From Synergistota bacterium (GTDB taxonomy: Bacteria > Synergistota > GBS-1), in contig JANXBX010000004.1 in NCBI GenBank assembly GCA_025060595.1, positions 132,827 through 196,826 on the forward strand: a DNA stretch of 64,000 nt, read 5' to 3'. Below, one piece after another: positions 42,168 to 50,975 of this stretch. Within the stretch, counting starts at the first letter, position 1. Every line of letters starts with the position of its first letter. The notes beneath the pieces were generated by a model. It was not told the DNA's origin. It saw only the letters and a list, made by a program, of their open reading frames with translations, and did not search any database. Both the position numbers and the translations under genes were made by a program.

Positions 42168-42190
42168 ATCTTAATAACGCCTTATTAACT

Positions 42191-42265
42191 TGGAGGCGGC
42201 GCCCGGATTTGAACCGGGGTATAAGGGATTTGCAGTCCCCTGCCTTGCCGCTTGGCTACACCGCC
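42191..42265 (-). tRNA. tRNA-Cys (GCA anticodon)
   Basis: Acceptor GGCGGTG is matched at the 3' end by CGCCGCC; discriminator U73, the usual CysRS identity base, and encoded CCA. The anticodon loop CTGCAAA gives GCA. Confidence 0.95.
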
Positions 42266-42275
42266 ATCAAAATAA

Positions 42276-42351
42276 TGGAGCGGAAGACGGGACTTGAACC
42301 CGCGACCTTCTCCTTGGCAAGGAGACGCTCCACCACCTGAGCTACTTCCGC
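42276..42351 (-). tRNA. tRNA-Gly (GCC anticodon)
   Basis: Acceptor GCGGAAG pairs with CTTCCGC; discriminator U73 and encoded CCA. The anticodon loop TTGCCAA gives GCC. Confidence 0.96.
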
Positions 42352-42369
42352 TCATCTATAAACTAATAG

Positions 42370-42445
42370 TGGTGGCGAGACCTGGAGTCGAACCAGGGAC
42401 ACACGGATTTTCAGTCCGCTGCTCTACCACCTGAGCTATCTCGCC
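42370..42445 (-). tRNA. tRNA-Phe (GAA anticodon)
   Basis: Acceptor GGCGAGA pairs with TCTCGCC; discriminator A73 and encoded CCA. The anticodon loop CTGAAAA gives GAA. Confidence 0.96.
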
Positions 42446-42467
42446 ACTTCTCAAGGATCTTTAATAA

Positions 42468-42545
42468 TGGCGGGGCTGACGGGACTTGAACCCGCGATCT
42501 CCTGTGTGACAGACAGGTGTGTTAACCGGGCTACACCACAGCCCC
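42468..42545 (-). tRNA. tRNA-Asp (GUC anticodon)
   Basis: Acceptor GGGGCTG pairs with CAGCCCC; discriminator G73 and encoded CCA. The anticodon stem CCTGT/ACAGG encloses CTGTCAC, giving GTC. Confidence 0.95.
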
Positions 42546-42563
42546 GCACATTTCAACTCTAAA

Positions 42564-42638
42564 TGGTGGGCGAAACAGGGTTCGAACCTGTGACCTCCTG
42601 CTTGTAAGGCAGGCGCTCTCCCGCTGAGCTATCCGCCC
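42564..42638 (-). tRNA. tRNA-Val (UAC anticodon)
   Basis: Acceptor GGGCGGA pairs with TTCGCCC; discriminator A73 and encoded CCA. The anticodon stem CCTGC/GCAGG encloses CTTACAA, giving TAC. It is the first gene of the six-tRNA transcript. Confidence 0.96.
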
Positions 42639-42650
42639 AACCCGGTATTA

Positions 42651-42679
42651 AGTATAATAGAGAAGCTTCACAAAGTCAA
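42651..42679 (-). promoter_or_regulatory. Promoter of the six-tRNA operon
   Basis: On the minus strand, TTGACT (42679-42674) and TATACT (42656-42651) with a 17-base spacer. The first tRNA begins 13 bases downstream of the -10 box. Confidence 0.8.
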
Positions 42680-42745
42680 GTAGTTATAAACTATTATGCC
42701 TCTCTGTCAAGCAACTAAGAACCTTTGCAAAGCGCTTTCAAGTCA

Positions 42746-43816
42746 TCATTCATCCTCAAACTCTATTCCAAGTTGAGTAAATGCCTCCTTTACCTTCATC
42801 TCATAATCACTTTCGTTTATTTCTCCCTCTTCCGCCCTTATCCTGATCTCCACCATATTAAACTTCTGTCTCAAAAAAGATATTATCTTCATAACATCTG
42901 AAGCCCTTCCTTCGGGAAGTTTAAATTTTAACTTCACTCTATCTTTCTTGGATATACCTAAAGATAAAGTCCCTTCAGGCTCTTTTATCACTGATTTTGA
43001 TTTATCAGGAAACCCTATATATCTGTCCTTTTCCTCAATTTTTAAGGAGGATTCTACCTCAGGGCTTTTTGGTTCGATCTTATTTTTTCTTTCTTTTACT
43101 TTTTGTTCACATATCTCTTTCTTTATTAGGATCTCTTCTTCTTTAAAGCATATCTCTGGATTTTGTCCTTCTCCATAATAGTTTAAAACAATCTCATTAC
43201 CACGAAGCTCCCCAAGCCCTAAGATCTTCCCTTCAATAGCCCTTTTAATTCCATCAACCAAAACCTCTTTATTGGCAAATCTCAGTGCTCCTGGCGTTCT
43301 ATAGCTGGAATCCAAAATATTTTTAGTAGATACATAATCTTTATCACCTAAAAGCCTTTCCTTTATAACTATTGGATCAATAGCTTCCAGTATGTTACCT
43401 TCTCTTTTCAGAGCATCATATACTAATATATTTAAAGCTCTTTTTTCTCCTACAGTAGGTAATCCTAAATCTTCCTTTTCGCTCTTTCCAGGTATAAAAA
43501 TATTTCTATAAGCTCTTCTAAGCTGATCCCCTAAAGTTCCTCCCAAAGTTTTCAACCTCTCTTCCACTTCTCTCTTTTGCTCATCGGAAAGATTTAAGTT
43601 TTCATTTTTTATATACTCACAGGCTAAATAGTCCCTTATCGTATTTTTTAAGGCTAAGCGCTCACTTTCTATGGGAATTAATAAAAATATCGTGTTTACA
43701 TTTACTCTTGGAGTTTCACCTTTAAATCCAAATATCTTATCAATCAACTCCCTTTTCTCTTCTTTTAAAATTACAAGCTTAAACTCTTCGTTATCAGAAA
43801 CAGATTGAAAGACCAC
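42746..43816 (-). pseudogene. C-terminal fragment of a DUF499-type AAA+ ATPase (defence island)
   Basis: A 356-residue frame resembling only the C-terminal third of DUF499 proteins, large ATPases (about 1000 residues) found in defence islands with DUF1156 methyltransferases and helicases. The start EEFKLVILKEEKRELIDKIF, the PRVNVNTIFLLIP stretch and the end RIRAEEGEINESDYEMKVKEAFTQLG fit the family tail. The Walker A part is missing. A TAA stop stands immediately before the GTG at 43816 and there is no ribosome binding site, so the 5' two-thirds have been lost. Family assignment is from memory of the pattern. Confidence 0.6.
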
Positions 43817-43893
43817 TTATAAACCAGGTTTTACTTTTTAAGAACAGCAATAATTCAAGCCCGTTTCCTTTAATCTATGATATCCTCCCTCAC

Positions 43894-45789
43894 TTAATGA
43901 TTGTTCTGAATTATCTTTTTCAGAAAACCCAAAGTTTCATCATCTTCACAATATATATAAGTGCCTAGTACCCCTCGTGTAAGAAATATTCTATACCTGT
44001 TTATCAACAATTTCATTGCAAGCTTCTTTGAATCCATATCTCCCTTCTTAGCTTTATTAAAAATTACCCTTAAACTAGGCCTACCAATTGTATCCTCACA
44101 ACTATCCCCTAAAGTCCATTCAGTTTCTCTCCAAACTAAATCCCTTCCCCAAATTAGTCCTATATAGTCAGCTTCAAAACCTTGAACTCCGTAAATTGAG
44201 GCACAATGAGTTAGCTTATTACTTTCTCCCCCAAGCCAAAAATTGGGATACTGAATCTTTTCATCCATAAGCCAATAAATGAACACATTTTTGTTTTTGT
44301 ACCTTTCAAATCCGCTATATAAAGGATATCCAACTCGCAGGTTTTTCTCACTTTTTTCAGTTTTATTCTTTCTATCCCCTGGAGATTCAGTAAAAGATGC
44401 TATAATAGCTATTTTATGTTTTTTTTCTCCCTTCTTCTTCAAATAGGAAATGAAATCTTCAATATTTGAGAATACTTTTAATTCATAATTAGTCAGTCGT
44501 GGGAAAACTATATCTTTAGGATTAACCAAAAGCTTTTCAATAAATTGATGATATAAAGCTCCTCCTTGCACCCTATATATTCCTTTTAGAACTATTTCTT
44601 TATAAGGTATATCTAGCTCTTTAGCTGTGTTTATAAAGTTTTCTCTCCAACCTTCTTCTTCTGCATTTAATATTTGATTCTCATCAAAGAAAAAAACAGT
44701 AATATCCCCTCGCTGCATTGCAACTCTTATATTCTCTTTAGTCATTCTCTGCGCTTCATCATAAATCACCAGCTTAAAATGAGGATAATAAGGGTCCCCT
44801 TCAGCAAGACCATTATTTCTACCAGTAGAATAAAATTTTATAACACTATCAAGACCAGGTGCACATTCGAAAAATATTTTCCTAATAGTGTTTATAAGCC
44901 TATTATTCCTATAACTAAGAATAGCAAGATTAGAACAATTATCTCCAATCTCACTAAAAACCTTCAAAAGAAGTAAAACCGCAACATAAGATTTACCTGA
45001 ACCAGGTAGCCCACTTATTATGTAACACAATTTATTATTACTTTTTAACTCATTAATAATCTCTTCTATTATTTTTATCTGCTCCTCAGATGGACCAAAC
45101 CCCCTTGCGCAGAGAGATTCATAGGCTCCTTTCCTCAAAATTTCAAAATTTTCTCTTATAGCGTTTAACAACAATGTAGATTGAATATACTCCCCATTTA
45201 TAAAAGACTGAACTACTTCCTCCTCTAATACTCCAGATATGTTTTCTTTAATATAATTCAATATTTTACCCGGATCTCTTGTTATTAGTATTTCACTACA
45301 CCTTGAACTAATGTTTTCAGAAAGAGAATTGTAAAGCCATCCAACTCCAAATATATTAAAGTTTACTGCTGATGAGTGACAGTATTTTAATTTACCTATA
45401 TAATTAAGTAACTGAATTCGTGGATGCTGATATATCTGCCCATTTGCCTTCACAATATTTTCACTAATTTCCTCGATTCTATTCCAACCTTTCAGTTCAA
45501 ATATCAATGCAACAGGCTTTCCTAAACTATTCTTCCCAAATATTATAAGATCAATTCTCTCATTACTCATTGGAAGTTTATATTCCATAGCAAAAAAAAG
45601 ATCCCCGTTAAGATTTTTAAATAATTTCCTAACATGCAATAATGCTCCTTCCCATGCTCTTTTCTCCTCCAAACTAGGGTATTCTCCAGAAACATTATAA
45701 ATTCCTTCAAATAATCTTAATAAAATACTTTGGTTGCTTTCTTTTAAAAAACTTTTTATGGTATCAACTAATACTAATGGCTTAAACAT
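43894..45789 (-). CDS. DUF2075 helicase with N-terminal PD-(D/E)xK-like nuclease domain
   Basis: Protein of 631 residues. The N-terminal part (about 40-130) holds a PD-(D/E)xK-like core, RIDLIIFG and VALIFELKGW. A P-loop helicase-like DUF2075 domain follows (about 245-620): Walker A IISGLPGSGKSYVA, Walker B LVIYDEAQRM, VFFFDENQIL, and a C-terminal VQGFEADYIGLIWG with NRYRIFLTRG. Such proteins occur in defence islands and act on DNA, but the role is not established. The ATG lies 1 base after the stop of the truncated helicase stub. It is the only intact member of this decayed cluster. Confidence 0.8.
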   Translation of the reverse strand: MFKPLVLVDTIKSFLKESNQSILLRLFEGIYNVSGEYPSLEEKRAWEGALLHVRKLFKNLNGDLFFAMEYKLPMSNERIDLIIFGKNSLGKPVALIFELKGWNRIEEISENIVKANGQIYQHPRIQLLNYIGKLKYCHSSAVNFNIFGVGWLYNSLSENISSRCSEILITRDPGKILNYIKENISGVLEEEVVQSFINGEYIQSTLLLNAIRENFEILRKGAYESLCARGFGPSEEQIKIIEEIINELKSNNKLCYIISGLPGSGKSYVAVLLLLKVFSEIGDNCSNLAILSYRNNRLINTIRKIFFECAPGLDSVIKFYSTGRNNGLAEGDPYYPHFKLVIYDEAQRMTKENIRVAMQRGDITVFFFDENQILNAEEEGWRENFINTAKELDIPYKEIVLKGIYRVQGGALYHQFIEKLLVNPKDIVFPRLTNYELKVFSNIEDFISYLKKKGEKKHKIAIIASFTESPGDRKNKTEKSEKNLRVGYPLYSGFERYKNKNVFIYWLMDEKIQYPNFWLGGESNKLTHCASIYGVQGFEADYIGLIWGRDLVWRETEWTLGDSCEDTIGRPSLRVIFNKAKKGDMDSKKLAMKLLINRYRIFLTRGVLGTYIYCEDDETLGFLKKIIQNNH

Positions 45790-45790
45790 T

Positions 45791-46174
45791 TTACCTATAG
45801 GCGCTTACTTTATGATTTATATAACCATATACAGCTTCTATTTGATGGGGGAGAGGATCTATCTTGGAAACATTTACTGCAAGAAGCGGATCATAAAGAG
45901 ACGCATATTTATATCTAAGAACTTCTAAAGAAAGGAATACTTTCCAAGCTTCTTCCTTGAATAATCTATTTATAGTTTTTAATTTTATTTTATCAAGATC
46001 CTTTAAGGGAATTAGATCGTCAACACGTCCACCGCTTTTTAGCAAAGATCCAATTATGTGAAGATAACTCTCGTAACTTTCAACCAAATCAACCTTTACA
46101 GGCTCTGGCCAAAAAGGTCCAGAAATCACACTTCCTCGTTTCAGATCCGCTAAAATCGCTTCCTTATCTTTCAC
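45791..46174 (-). pseudogene. N-terminal stub of a SNF2/DEAD-type helicase (defence island)
   Basis: A 127-residue frame that matches the leader part of large SNF2-like helicases. GSVISGPFWPEPVKVDLVES is the start, LYDPLLAVNVSKIDPLPHQIEAVYGYI is the segment that normally runs straight into the Walker A motif. Here it stops after nine more residues, so all ATPase motifs are missing. The GTG start with GGGGGTG upstream is intact, so a short protein could still be made. A complete small protein with a borrowed domain is the alternative. Confidence 0.6.
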
Positions 46175-46346
46175 AAAAGCACCCCCTTTAATTTACTATT
46201 TATATGCAACATATTCTGTATAAATAGCTTTGATTTTTATTTTATCAAAAATAAATAATACTCTACAAGCTAAAGGCTTAATAGGCTAAAATCTCAAGTA
46301 AAACTGAAGAGCAACTATTCCACGGTTTGATTAAAGATAGCCTTTT

Positions 46347-48158
46347 ATGATATCATTTTACAGCCCTTGGTTAGAAAGAGATGGTGATTATAAGATGCTC
46401 GATTTTTTACCTATAACCATAGAAGAGGCAAAGAAAAAAGGCTGGGATGAGCTGGATGTAATAATAGTAACGGGAGACTCATATATCGATCACCCCTCCT
46501 TTGGAGCAGCCGTAATAGGAAGGATCTTAGAATTTCATGGCTTTAGGGTGGGCATACTCCCTCAACCTGATTGGAAGGATAAAAACACCTTTAAGGCATT
46601 AGGAAAGCCTAGATTATTCTTTGGTATAACCGCTGGAAGCGTAGACTCCCTTGTAGCTAACTATACCCCCAACAAGAGAAAACGAGAAAGCGATGCTTAT
46701 ACACCAGATGGCAAGCCTGGTAGACGACCTGATAGAGCAACTATAGTATATGCAAATGTAGTCCACGAAATTTACCCTGATGTTCCAATAATACTAGGAG
46801 GTATAGAAGCAAGCTTAAGAAGATTTTCTCACTATGATTATTGGGAAGATAGAGTAAGACACTCCATACTTCTTGACGCCAGAGCAAAAATATTAGTGTA
46901 TGGAATGGGAGAAAAGCAAGTGGTTGAAATCGCTAAGAGGTTATCGTTACAAAAGCCTTGGTATGAAATATATCAGACACCAGGAATAGTCTACTCATTA
47001 AGTGAAAAGGAGTTCGCTGAGCTTTTCAAGGATAGGAAGTTTTTGCTCCTTCCATCTTTCGAAGATGTATCTCAAGATAAGGAAGCCTATTACGAGTTTC
47101 AGCAAAAGCTTATAAGGGGATTAAGAGAAAGGTTAACGCTAGTTCAAAAGGATGGTAAAAGATATGTTATACAGAATCCACCTACCATTTATACTACCGA
47201 AGATCTTGACTTAGTTTATTCTTTACCCTTTAAGAGGCTACCTCATCCCTCTTACAAGGAGAGGATTCCCGCCTTAGATACGGTAATTACATCTATAACA
47301 TCTCATAGGGGATGTTTCGGAAGTTGCACATTCTGCTCCCTGAATATCCATCAAGGTTGGCAAGTAATATCAAGAAGTCAAAATTCTATTCTAAAAGAGG
47401 CCTTTAAACTAACATCTCACAAAAGCTTTAAGGGGACGATATCAGATATAGGTGGACCCACAGCTAATATGTATCAAATCAAATGCAAGTTAAATAAGAT
47501 ACCTGGGACATGCTTGAAGAGAGAATGCCTATTCCCAGAAGTGTGCGAATATTTAGAGCTAGATTATTCCGCCCAACTTGATTTACTTAGAAAAGTAAAA
47601 GATATACCTAAAATAAAGCACGTTTTTATAGCTTCAGGAATAAGGTACGATCTAGTGTTAGAAAATGAAAATTACTTAAGAGATCTGATAAAAGAGGGAT
47701 TTATTGGTGGACATCTATCAGCTGCACCAGAACATGTTAAGGACCACGTCCTTGAGATAATGAAAAAACCCTCTTTTAAGACTTATGAAAAGTTTGTCGA
47801 AATTTTTGAGAGAGAAACTAAGAGCCTTGATAAGGAACTATATATAATCCCATACTTTATCTCAGGTCATCCTGGAGCAACAATTAAAGATGCTTGGGAT
47901 TTAGCAATCTATGTTAAAAATCTAGGACACTATTTAGAACAGATACAGGATTATACACCACTTCCTTTAACAGTAGCATCTTGTGCTTTCTATACAGGGT
48001 TTCATACCTTAAGGAAAGAAAAAATTTATGTTCCTAAAAGCTACGAAGAGAGAAGACTCCAGAGGGCATTAGTTCAATGGAGGGACAGAAAAAATAAGGA
48101 GTTTCTCCTTAAAAATAGGGATAAGATTCCATTCCCCCTAGAGAGGATTATAAAATAA
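46347..48158 (+). CDS. YgiQ-family radical SAM protein
   Basis: Protein of 603 residues. The YgiQ N-terminal domain has GWDELDVIIVTGDSYIDHPSFG, GITAGSVDSLVANYTPNKRKR and LGGIEASLRRFSHYDYWED. The radical-SAM domain has SHRGCFGSCTFCSL (CxxxCxxC, about residue 320). A later Cys-rich segment has CLKRECLFPEVC. The reaction is unknown for the family. The ATG at 46347 starts the conserved N terminus; no strong ribosome binding site is seen. It is a single-gene unit ending in a hairpin shared with the convergent htrA. Confidence 0.92.
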   Translation: MISFYSPWLERDGDYKMLDFLPITIEEAKKKGWDELDVIIVTGDSYIDHPSFGAAVIGRILEFHGFRVGILPQPDWKDKNTFKALGKPRLFFGITAGSVDSLVANYTPNKRKRESDAYTPDGKPGRRPDRATIVYANVVHEIYPDVPIILGGIEASLRRFSHYDYWEDRVRHSILLDARAKILVYGMGEKQVVEIAKRLSLQKPWYEIYQTPGIVYSLSEKEFAELFKDRKFLLLPSFEDVSQDKEAYYEFQQKLIRGLRERLTLVQKDGKRYVIQNPPTIYTTEDLDLVYSLPFKRLPHPSYKERIPALDTVITSITSHRGCFGSCTFCSLNIHQGWQVISRSQNSILKEAFKLTSHKSFKGTISDIGGPTANMYQIKCKLNKIPGTCLKRECLFPEVCEYLELDYSAQLDLLRKVKDIPKIKHVFIASGIRYDLVLENENYLRDLIKEGFIGGHLSAAPEHVKDHVLEIMKKPSFKTYEKFVEIFERETKSLDKELYIIPYFISGHPGATIKDAWDLAIYVKNLGHYLEQIQDYTPLPLTVASCAFYTGFHTLRKEKIYVPKSYEERRLQRALVQWRDRKNKEFLLKNRDKIPFPLERIIK

Positions 48159-48182
48159 AGGGGGCTTTTTCCTCAGCCCCCT
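48159..48182. terminator. Bidirectional terminator hairpin between ygiQ-like gene and htrA
   Basis: Perfect 8-bp stem AGGGGGCT (48159-48166) / AGCCCCCT (48175-48182) right after the ygiQ-type stop codon and overlapping the htrA stop. T-rich sequence follows on the minus strand. Confidence 0.7.
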
Positions 48183-49569
48183 ATTTACCTAAACTTATTG
48201 AAACATAGAAAGTACTTCCACTTCTTGAAACTAAAAGCACAAGAGAATCCTCCTTTAAGCTTGAAAGAGCCTCATCCCAATCTTTAAGGTTACGTATCTC
48301 TTTTCCATTAACTTCAACTATAACATCTCCTTCTTTAAGACCAACCATACCTGCAGGGCTCTCAGGATCAACATATGTTATAACAACGCCATTATCCTCT
48401 ATAAGATTATACTTACGTCTAAAATCTGAGGTAATATCAGAAACCTTTATACCAATATTAATTTCAGGGGTTTTAGAAATCCTCTCCTCTTGTGGAGGTT
48501 CACCTAAAACAACGGTTATATTTACAGTTCTATCCTTTCTCCAAACAGATATATTAACCTTTTCCCCAGCTTTACGGCTTCTTATAGCAATCTGAAGCTC
48601 TGCTGGAGAGTTAACCTCTTTACCATCAACACTTAAAATCACATCTCCTCTTCTTAAACCGTATTTCTCCGCTGGACTACCAGGAACTATACGAGCTATT
48701 ATTACTCCCTTGGCCTCCTTTAAACCAAAGCCTTTAGCTAAAGATGGAGTCATAGCCTGAAGATACACTCCAAGCCATCCCCTTTTAACTTTGCCAAACT
48801 CAATTAAATCCTGTAATATCTGCTTTGCTGTGTTTATTGGAATGGCAAAGCCTATACCCTGAGCATAGGGAATTATCGCAGTGTTTATACCTATAACTTC
48901 ACCGTTTAGATTCAAGAGCGGCCCTCCACTATTCCCAGGGTTTATAGCAGCATCAGTTTGAAGAAAGTTCTCAAAGCTACGATCTCCCGCAGTAATAGTC
49001 CTACCCTTAGCGCTTATAACTCCCACAGTAACTGTGTGAGATAAACCAAAGGGATTTCCGATAGCAACAACCCACTCACCAACCTCTACCTTATCAGAAT
49101 CTCCAAGAGGAAGAGAAGGAAGACCTTTAGCGTCTATTTTTATAACAGCTAAGTCAACCGTTGGATCTGTTCCAACAACCTTAGCATTAAATTTTCTATT
49201 GTCAGCAAGAGTGACTATTATCTCATCAGCATTCTGGACAACATGGTTATTAGTTAATATATACCCATCCTCAGAAATTATAAACCCTGACCCCTTACCT
49301 CTCATAGGAATTATACGAGTAAATCTCTCATATTCCTCTCCAAAGAATCTTTTCCATAAAGGATCATCCATAAACGGGAAAGGTATAAGGGATCTTCTCA
49401 CCATGGTCACAGTATCAATGTTAACAACAGCCGGACCAACTTTCCTAACTATCTCCGCTATATTTATACCCGCTAATCCCTGAGGAGCCGAAACAGCAAA
49501 AGTCATACCGCTTGAGAAAACTCCCAAAAGAGCAAAAGCAATAAACGTGTAGAATATTAGCTTCCGCAA
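48181..49569 (-). CDS. HtrA/DegP-like periplasmic serine protease
   Basis: Envelope stress protease of 462 residues. Signal peptide (about 1-25), trypsin-like domain with the triad His in LTNNHVV, Asp in TVDLAVIKI and Ser in NPGNSGGPL, then two PDZ domains (about 255-355 and 370-460). It degrades or refolds damaged exported proteins. The start is TTG at 49569, eight bases after AAAGGGGG. It lies downstream of hsp20 with only the hsp20 terminator between, so readthrough could join the two stress genes. Confidence 0.93.
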   Translation of the reverse strand: MRKLIFYTFIAFALLGVFSSGMTFAVSAPQGLAGINIAEIVRKVGPAVVNIDTVTMVRRSLIPFPFMDDPLWKRFFGEEYERFTRIIPMRGKGSGFIISEDGYILTNNHVVQNADEIIVTLADNRKFNAKVVGTDPTVDLAVIKIDAKGLPSLPLGDSDKVEVGEWVVAIGNPFGLSHTVTVGVISAKGRTITAGDRSFENFLQTDAAINPGNSGGPLLNLNGEVIGINTAIIPYAQGIGFAIPINTAKQILQDLIEFGKVKRGWLGVYLQAMTPSLAKGFGLKEAKGVIIARIVPGSPAEKYGLRRGDVILSVDGKEVNSPAELQIAIRSRKAGEKVNISVWRKDRTVNITVVLGEPPQEERISKTPEINIGIKVSDITSDFRRKYNLIEDNGVVITYVDPESPAGMVGLKEGDVIVEVNGKEIRNLKDWDEALSSLKEDSLVLLVSRSGSTFYVSISLGK

Positions 49570-49602
49570 ATTTTCATTCCCCCTTTCTAGACAAAAAATT
49601 AA

Positions 49603-49629
49603 AGGAGGGGCTCTCAGAGAACCCCTCCT
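49603..49629 (-). terminator. Intrinsic terminator downstream of hsp20
   Basis: On the minus strand AGGAGGGG (49629-49622 region) pairs with CCCCTCCT (49610-49603), followed by a T-rich run (revcomp of 49594-49602). It separates hsp20 from htrA and probably works as a partial terminator. Confidence 0.75.
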
Positions 49630-49637
49630 ATATTTTA

Positions 49638-50129
49638 CTACTCTTCCTTTTCAATCTCTACTCTGAAACCTTCCTCCTTTTCCGGCTCAGCCTTAGGAAG
49701 AATTAAAGTTAGAATTCCATTTTTGTAAGAAGCTTTGGACTCGGATGGCTTAACATCCACAGGTAGAGGTATAGTCCTTGCAAAGCTACCATAAACTCTT
49801 TCACATCTGTAATAGCTTTCATCCTTAATCTCTTCATCCCTTCTCAACTCACCCTTCATAATAACTCGATCCTCAAGCACTCTTATATCTACATCTTTAG
49901 GATCGATGCCAGGTAACTCCGCTCTAAGAACGAGCTCCTTCCCTTGATCGTAAAGCTCAATCCGCGGACTGCAAGATGTAACGCTCCATTCTCTCAAAGA
50001 GGGTTTATCCCAACTTCCAAAGAAGGTACTTACTACATCGTTAAACCACCTATCAAGCTCCTCGTGGATCCTATCTAAGGAGCTAAATATACCCTCCTCT
50101 CTCCTCATGGGCAACCACCTTCTTCTCAT
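49638..50129 (-). CDS. Hsp20-family small heat-shock protein
   Basis: Alpha-crystallin-type holdase of 163 residues. A short N-terminal arm (RIHEELDRWFNDV) precedes the crystallin domain (about 54-150) with LRAELPGIDPKDVDIRVLEDRVIMKGEL and YKNGILTLILPKAEP; the C-terminal tail has VEIEKEE. The ATG at 50129 is preceded by GGAGGT seven bases upstream; a longer frame to 50246 would cover the promoter. Its promoter carries an inverted repeat, suggesting heat-shock repression. Confidence 0.93.
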   Translation of the reverse strand: MRRRWLPMRREEGIFSSLDRIHEELDRWFNDVVSTFFGSWDKPSLREWSVTSCSPRIELYDQGKELVLRAELPGIDPKDVDIRVLEDRVIMKGELRRDEEIKDESYYRCERVYGSFARTIPLPVDVKPSESKASYKNGILTLILPKAEPEKEEGFRVEIEKEE

Positions 50130-50173
50130 AACTACCACCTCCTTAATCTGACTTTCTTTGACTTTCCGATTTA

Positions 50174-50203
50174 ATTTTATTGACCAAATAGTTTTTAGGT
50201 CAA
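50174..50203 (-). promoter_or_regulatory. Probable hsp20 promoter with inverted repeat
   Basis: On the minus strand TTGACC (50203-50198) and TAAAAT (50179-50174) with an 18-base spacer. TTGACC and GGTCAA (50180-50203) form a 6-bp inverted repeat with 12 bases between, lying across the spacer. It is not CIRCE. Confidence 0.5.
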
Positions 50204-50363
50204 ACAGCTTAAAGCCGTTTAAAAGAAAACTAAAAGCGAATATCAATCAAAATTACATATATTTAACCCATATCTAACTATATCTTTAAATTACGCTTGT
50301 TTTCTTTCAAATATCATTTCTACCAGACGTGTTACAACATCAATCATCGAGAAGCATTCCCTT

Positions 50364-50406
50364 AAAAAAATTAAATCCCCCACTTATATCAAAGTGGGGG
50401 ATTTAA
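50364..50406 (-). terminator. Intrinsic terminator of the bpsA-dnaK-rpsU operon
   Basis: Perfect 15-bp stem TTAAATCCCCCACTT (50371-50385) / AAGTGGGGGATTTAA (50392-50406) with loop ATATCA, followed on the minus strand by seven Ts (50370-50364). Bases 50204-50363 on the hsp20 side hold nothing else recognisable. Confidence 0.9.
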
Positions 50407-50420
50407 TTTCATTCCCTTAC

Positions 50421-50591
50421 TTACTTTTTCTTGCGACGAGAAGTACGACGCTTACGACGTTCGCTCGGCTTCTCATAGAAAGAACGTCTCTTCATCTCGG
50501 CAATGAGACCAGAACGCTCGCACTTCTTTTTAAAGCGGCGTAAGGCGTCATCTATAGTCTCATTTTTACCGACGATTATTTCTGCAGCCAT
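50421..50591 (-). CDS. rpsU: 30S ribosomal protein S21
   Basis: Small basic protein of 56 residues starting [21 protein letters not shown] and ending in a [10 protein letters not shown] tail, with [22 protein letters not shown] in between, the complete S21 sequence. It binds the 16S rRNA 3' region near the anti-Shine-Dalgarno. It has GGGAGGGTGAG upstream of ATG 50591 and lies 24 bases after the HIT gene, as the last gene of the bpsA-dnaK operon before a strong terminator. Confidence 0.95.
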   Translation of the reverse strand: MAAEIIVGKNETIDDALRRFKKKCERSGLIAEMKRRSFYEKPSERRKRRTSRRKKK

Positions 50592-50615
50592 TAACTCACC
50601 CTCCCTTCAAAAAAA

Positions 50616-50975
50616 TCAACCTGGTGGCCAACCCATGGAACGCCCGCCAAGAAGATGGAAATGAAGATGATATATAGTTTGACCTCCGTCATCGCCACAA
50701 TTATTAACCACCCTAAAACCCTTCTCAGCAAGTTTATACTCCTCTGCTAAAAACTTAATAATCTCAAAGATATGAGATATAATACGCCAATCCTTAACTT
50801 CTAATAAACTTTCTACATGCTCTTTGCTTATAAGAAGAGCATGAAAAGGAGCTTGACGATTTATATCCTCTATAGCAATAATCTTGTCATCTTCATACAG
50901 CTTAACACTAGGAAGCTCTCCCTCTATTATCCTACAAAAAACACAGTCTTTACTCGTCCTTTTTTCAGCTACCAA
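50616..50975 (-). CDS. HIT-family (HinT-like) nucleotide hydrolase
   Basis: Histidine-triad protein of about 119 residues that hydrolyses AMP-linked substrates such as adenosine phosphoramidates. The start CVFCRIIEGELPSVKLYEDD and the triad HLHFHLLGGRSMGWPPG at the C terminus are complete. I choose TTG at 50975, eight bases after GAGGGTG; a GTG at 50999 is the alternative and overlaps the J-domain gene by 31 bases. HinT commonly sits next to rpsU, as here. Confidence 0.9.
   Translation of the reverse strand: MVAEKRTSKDCVFCRIIEGELPSVKLYEDDKIIAIEDINRQAPFHALLISKEHVESLLEVKDWRIISHIFEIIKFLAEEYKLAEKGFRVVNNCGDDGGQTIYHLHFHLLGGRSMGWPPG

Noticed and set aside
42090-42638. Integration site for a mobile element at the tRNA cluster
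   Set aside because: No integrase, no repeated tRNA 3' end and no direct repeats were found next to it.
42746-46174. An intact defence system
   Set aside because: Two of three genes lack their catalytic parts, so only a remnant can be claimed; no methylase, integrase or toxin-antitoxin pair is present.
48181-50129. CIRCE element controlling hsp20 or htrA
   Set aside because: No TTAGCACTC-N9-GAGTGCTAA sequence is present in either upstream region.
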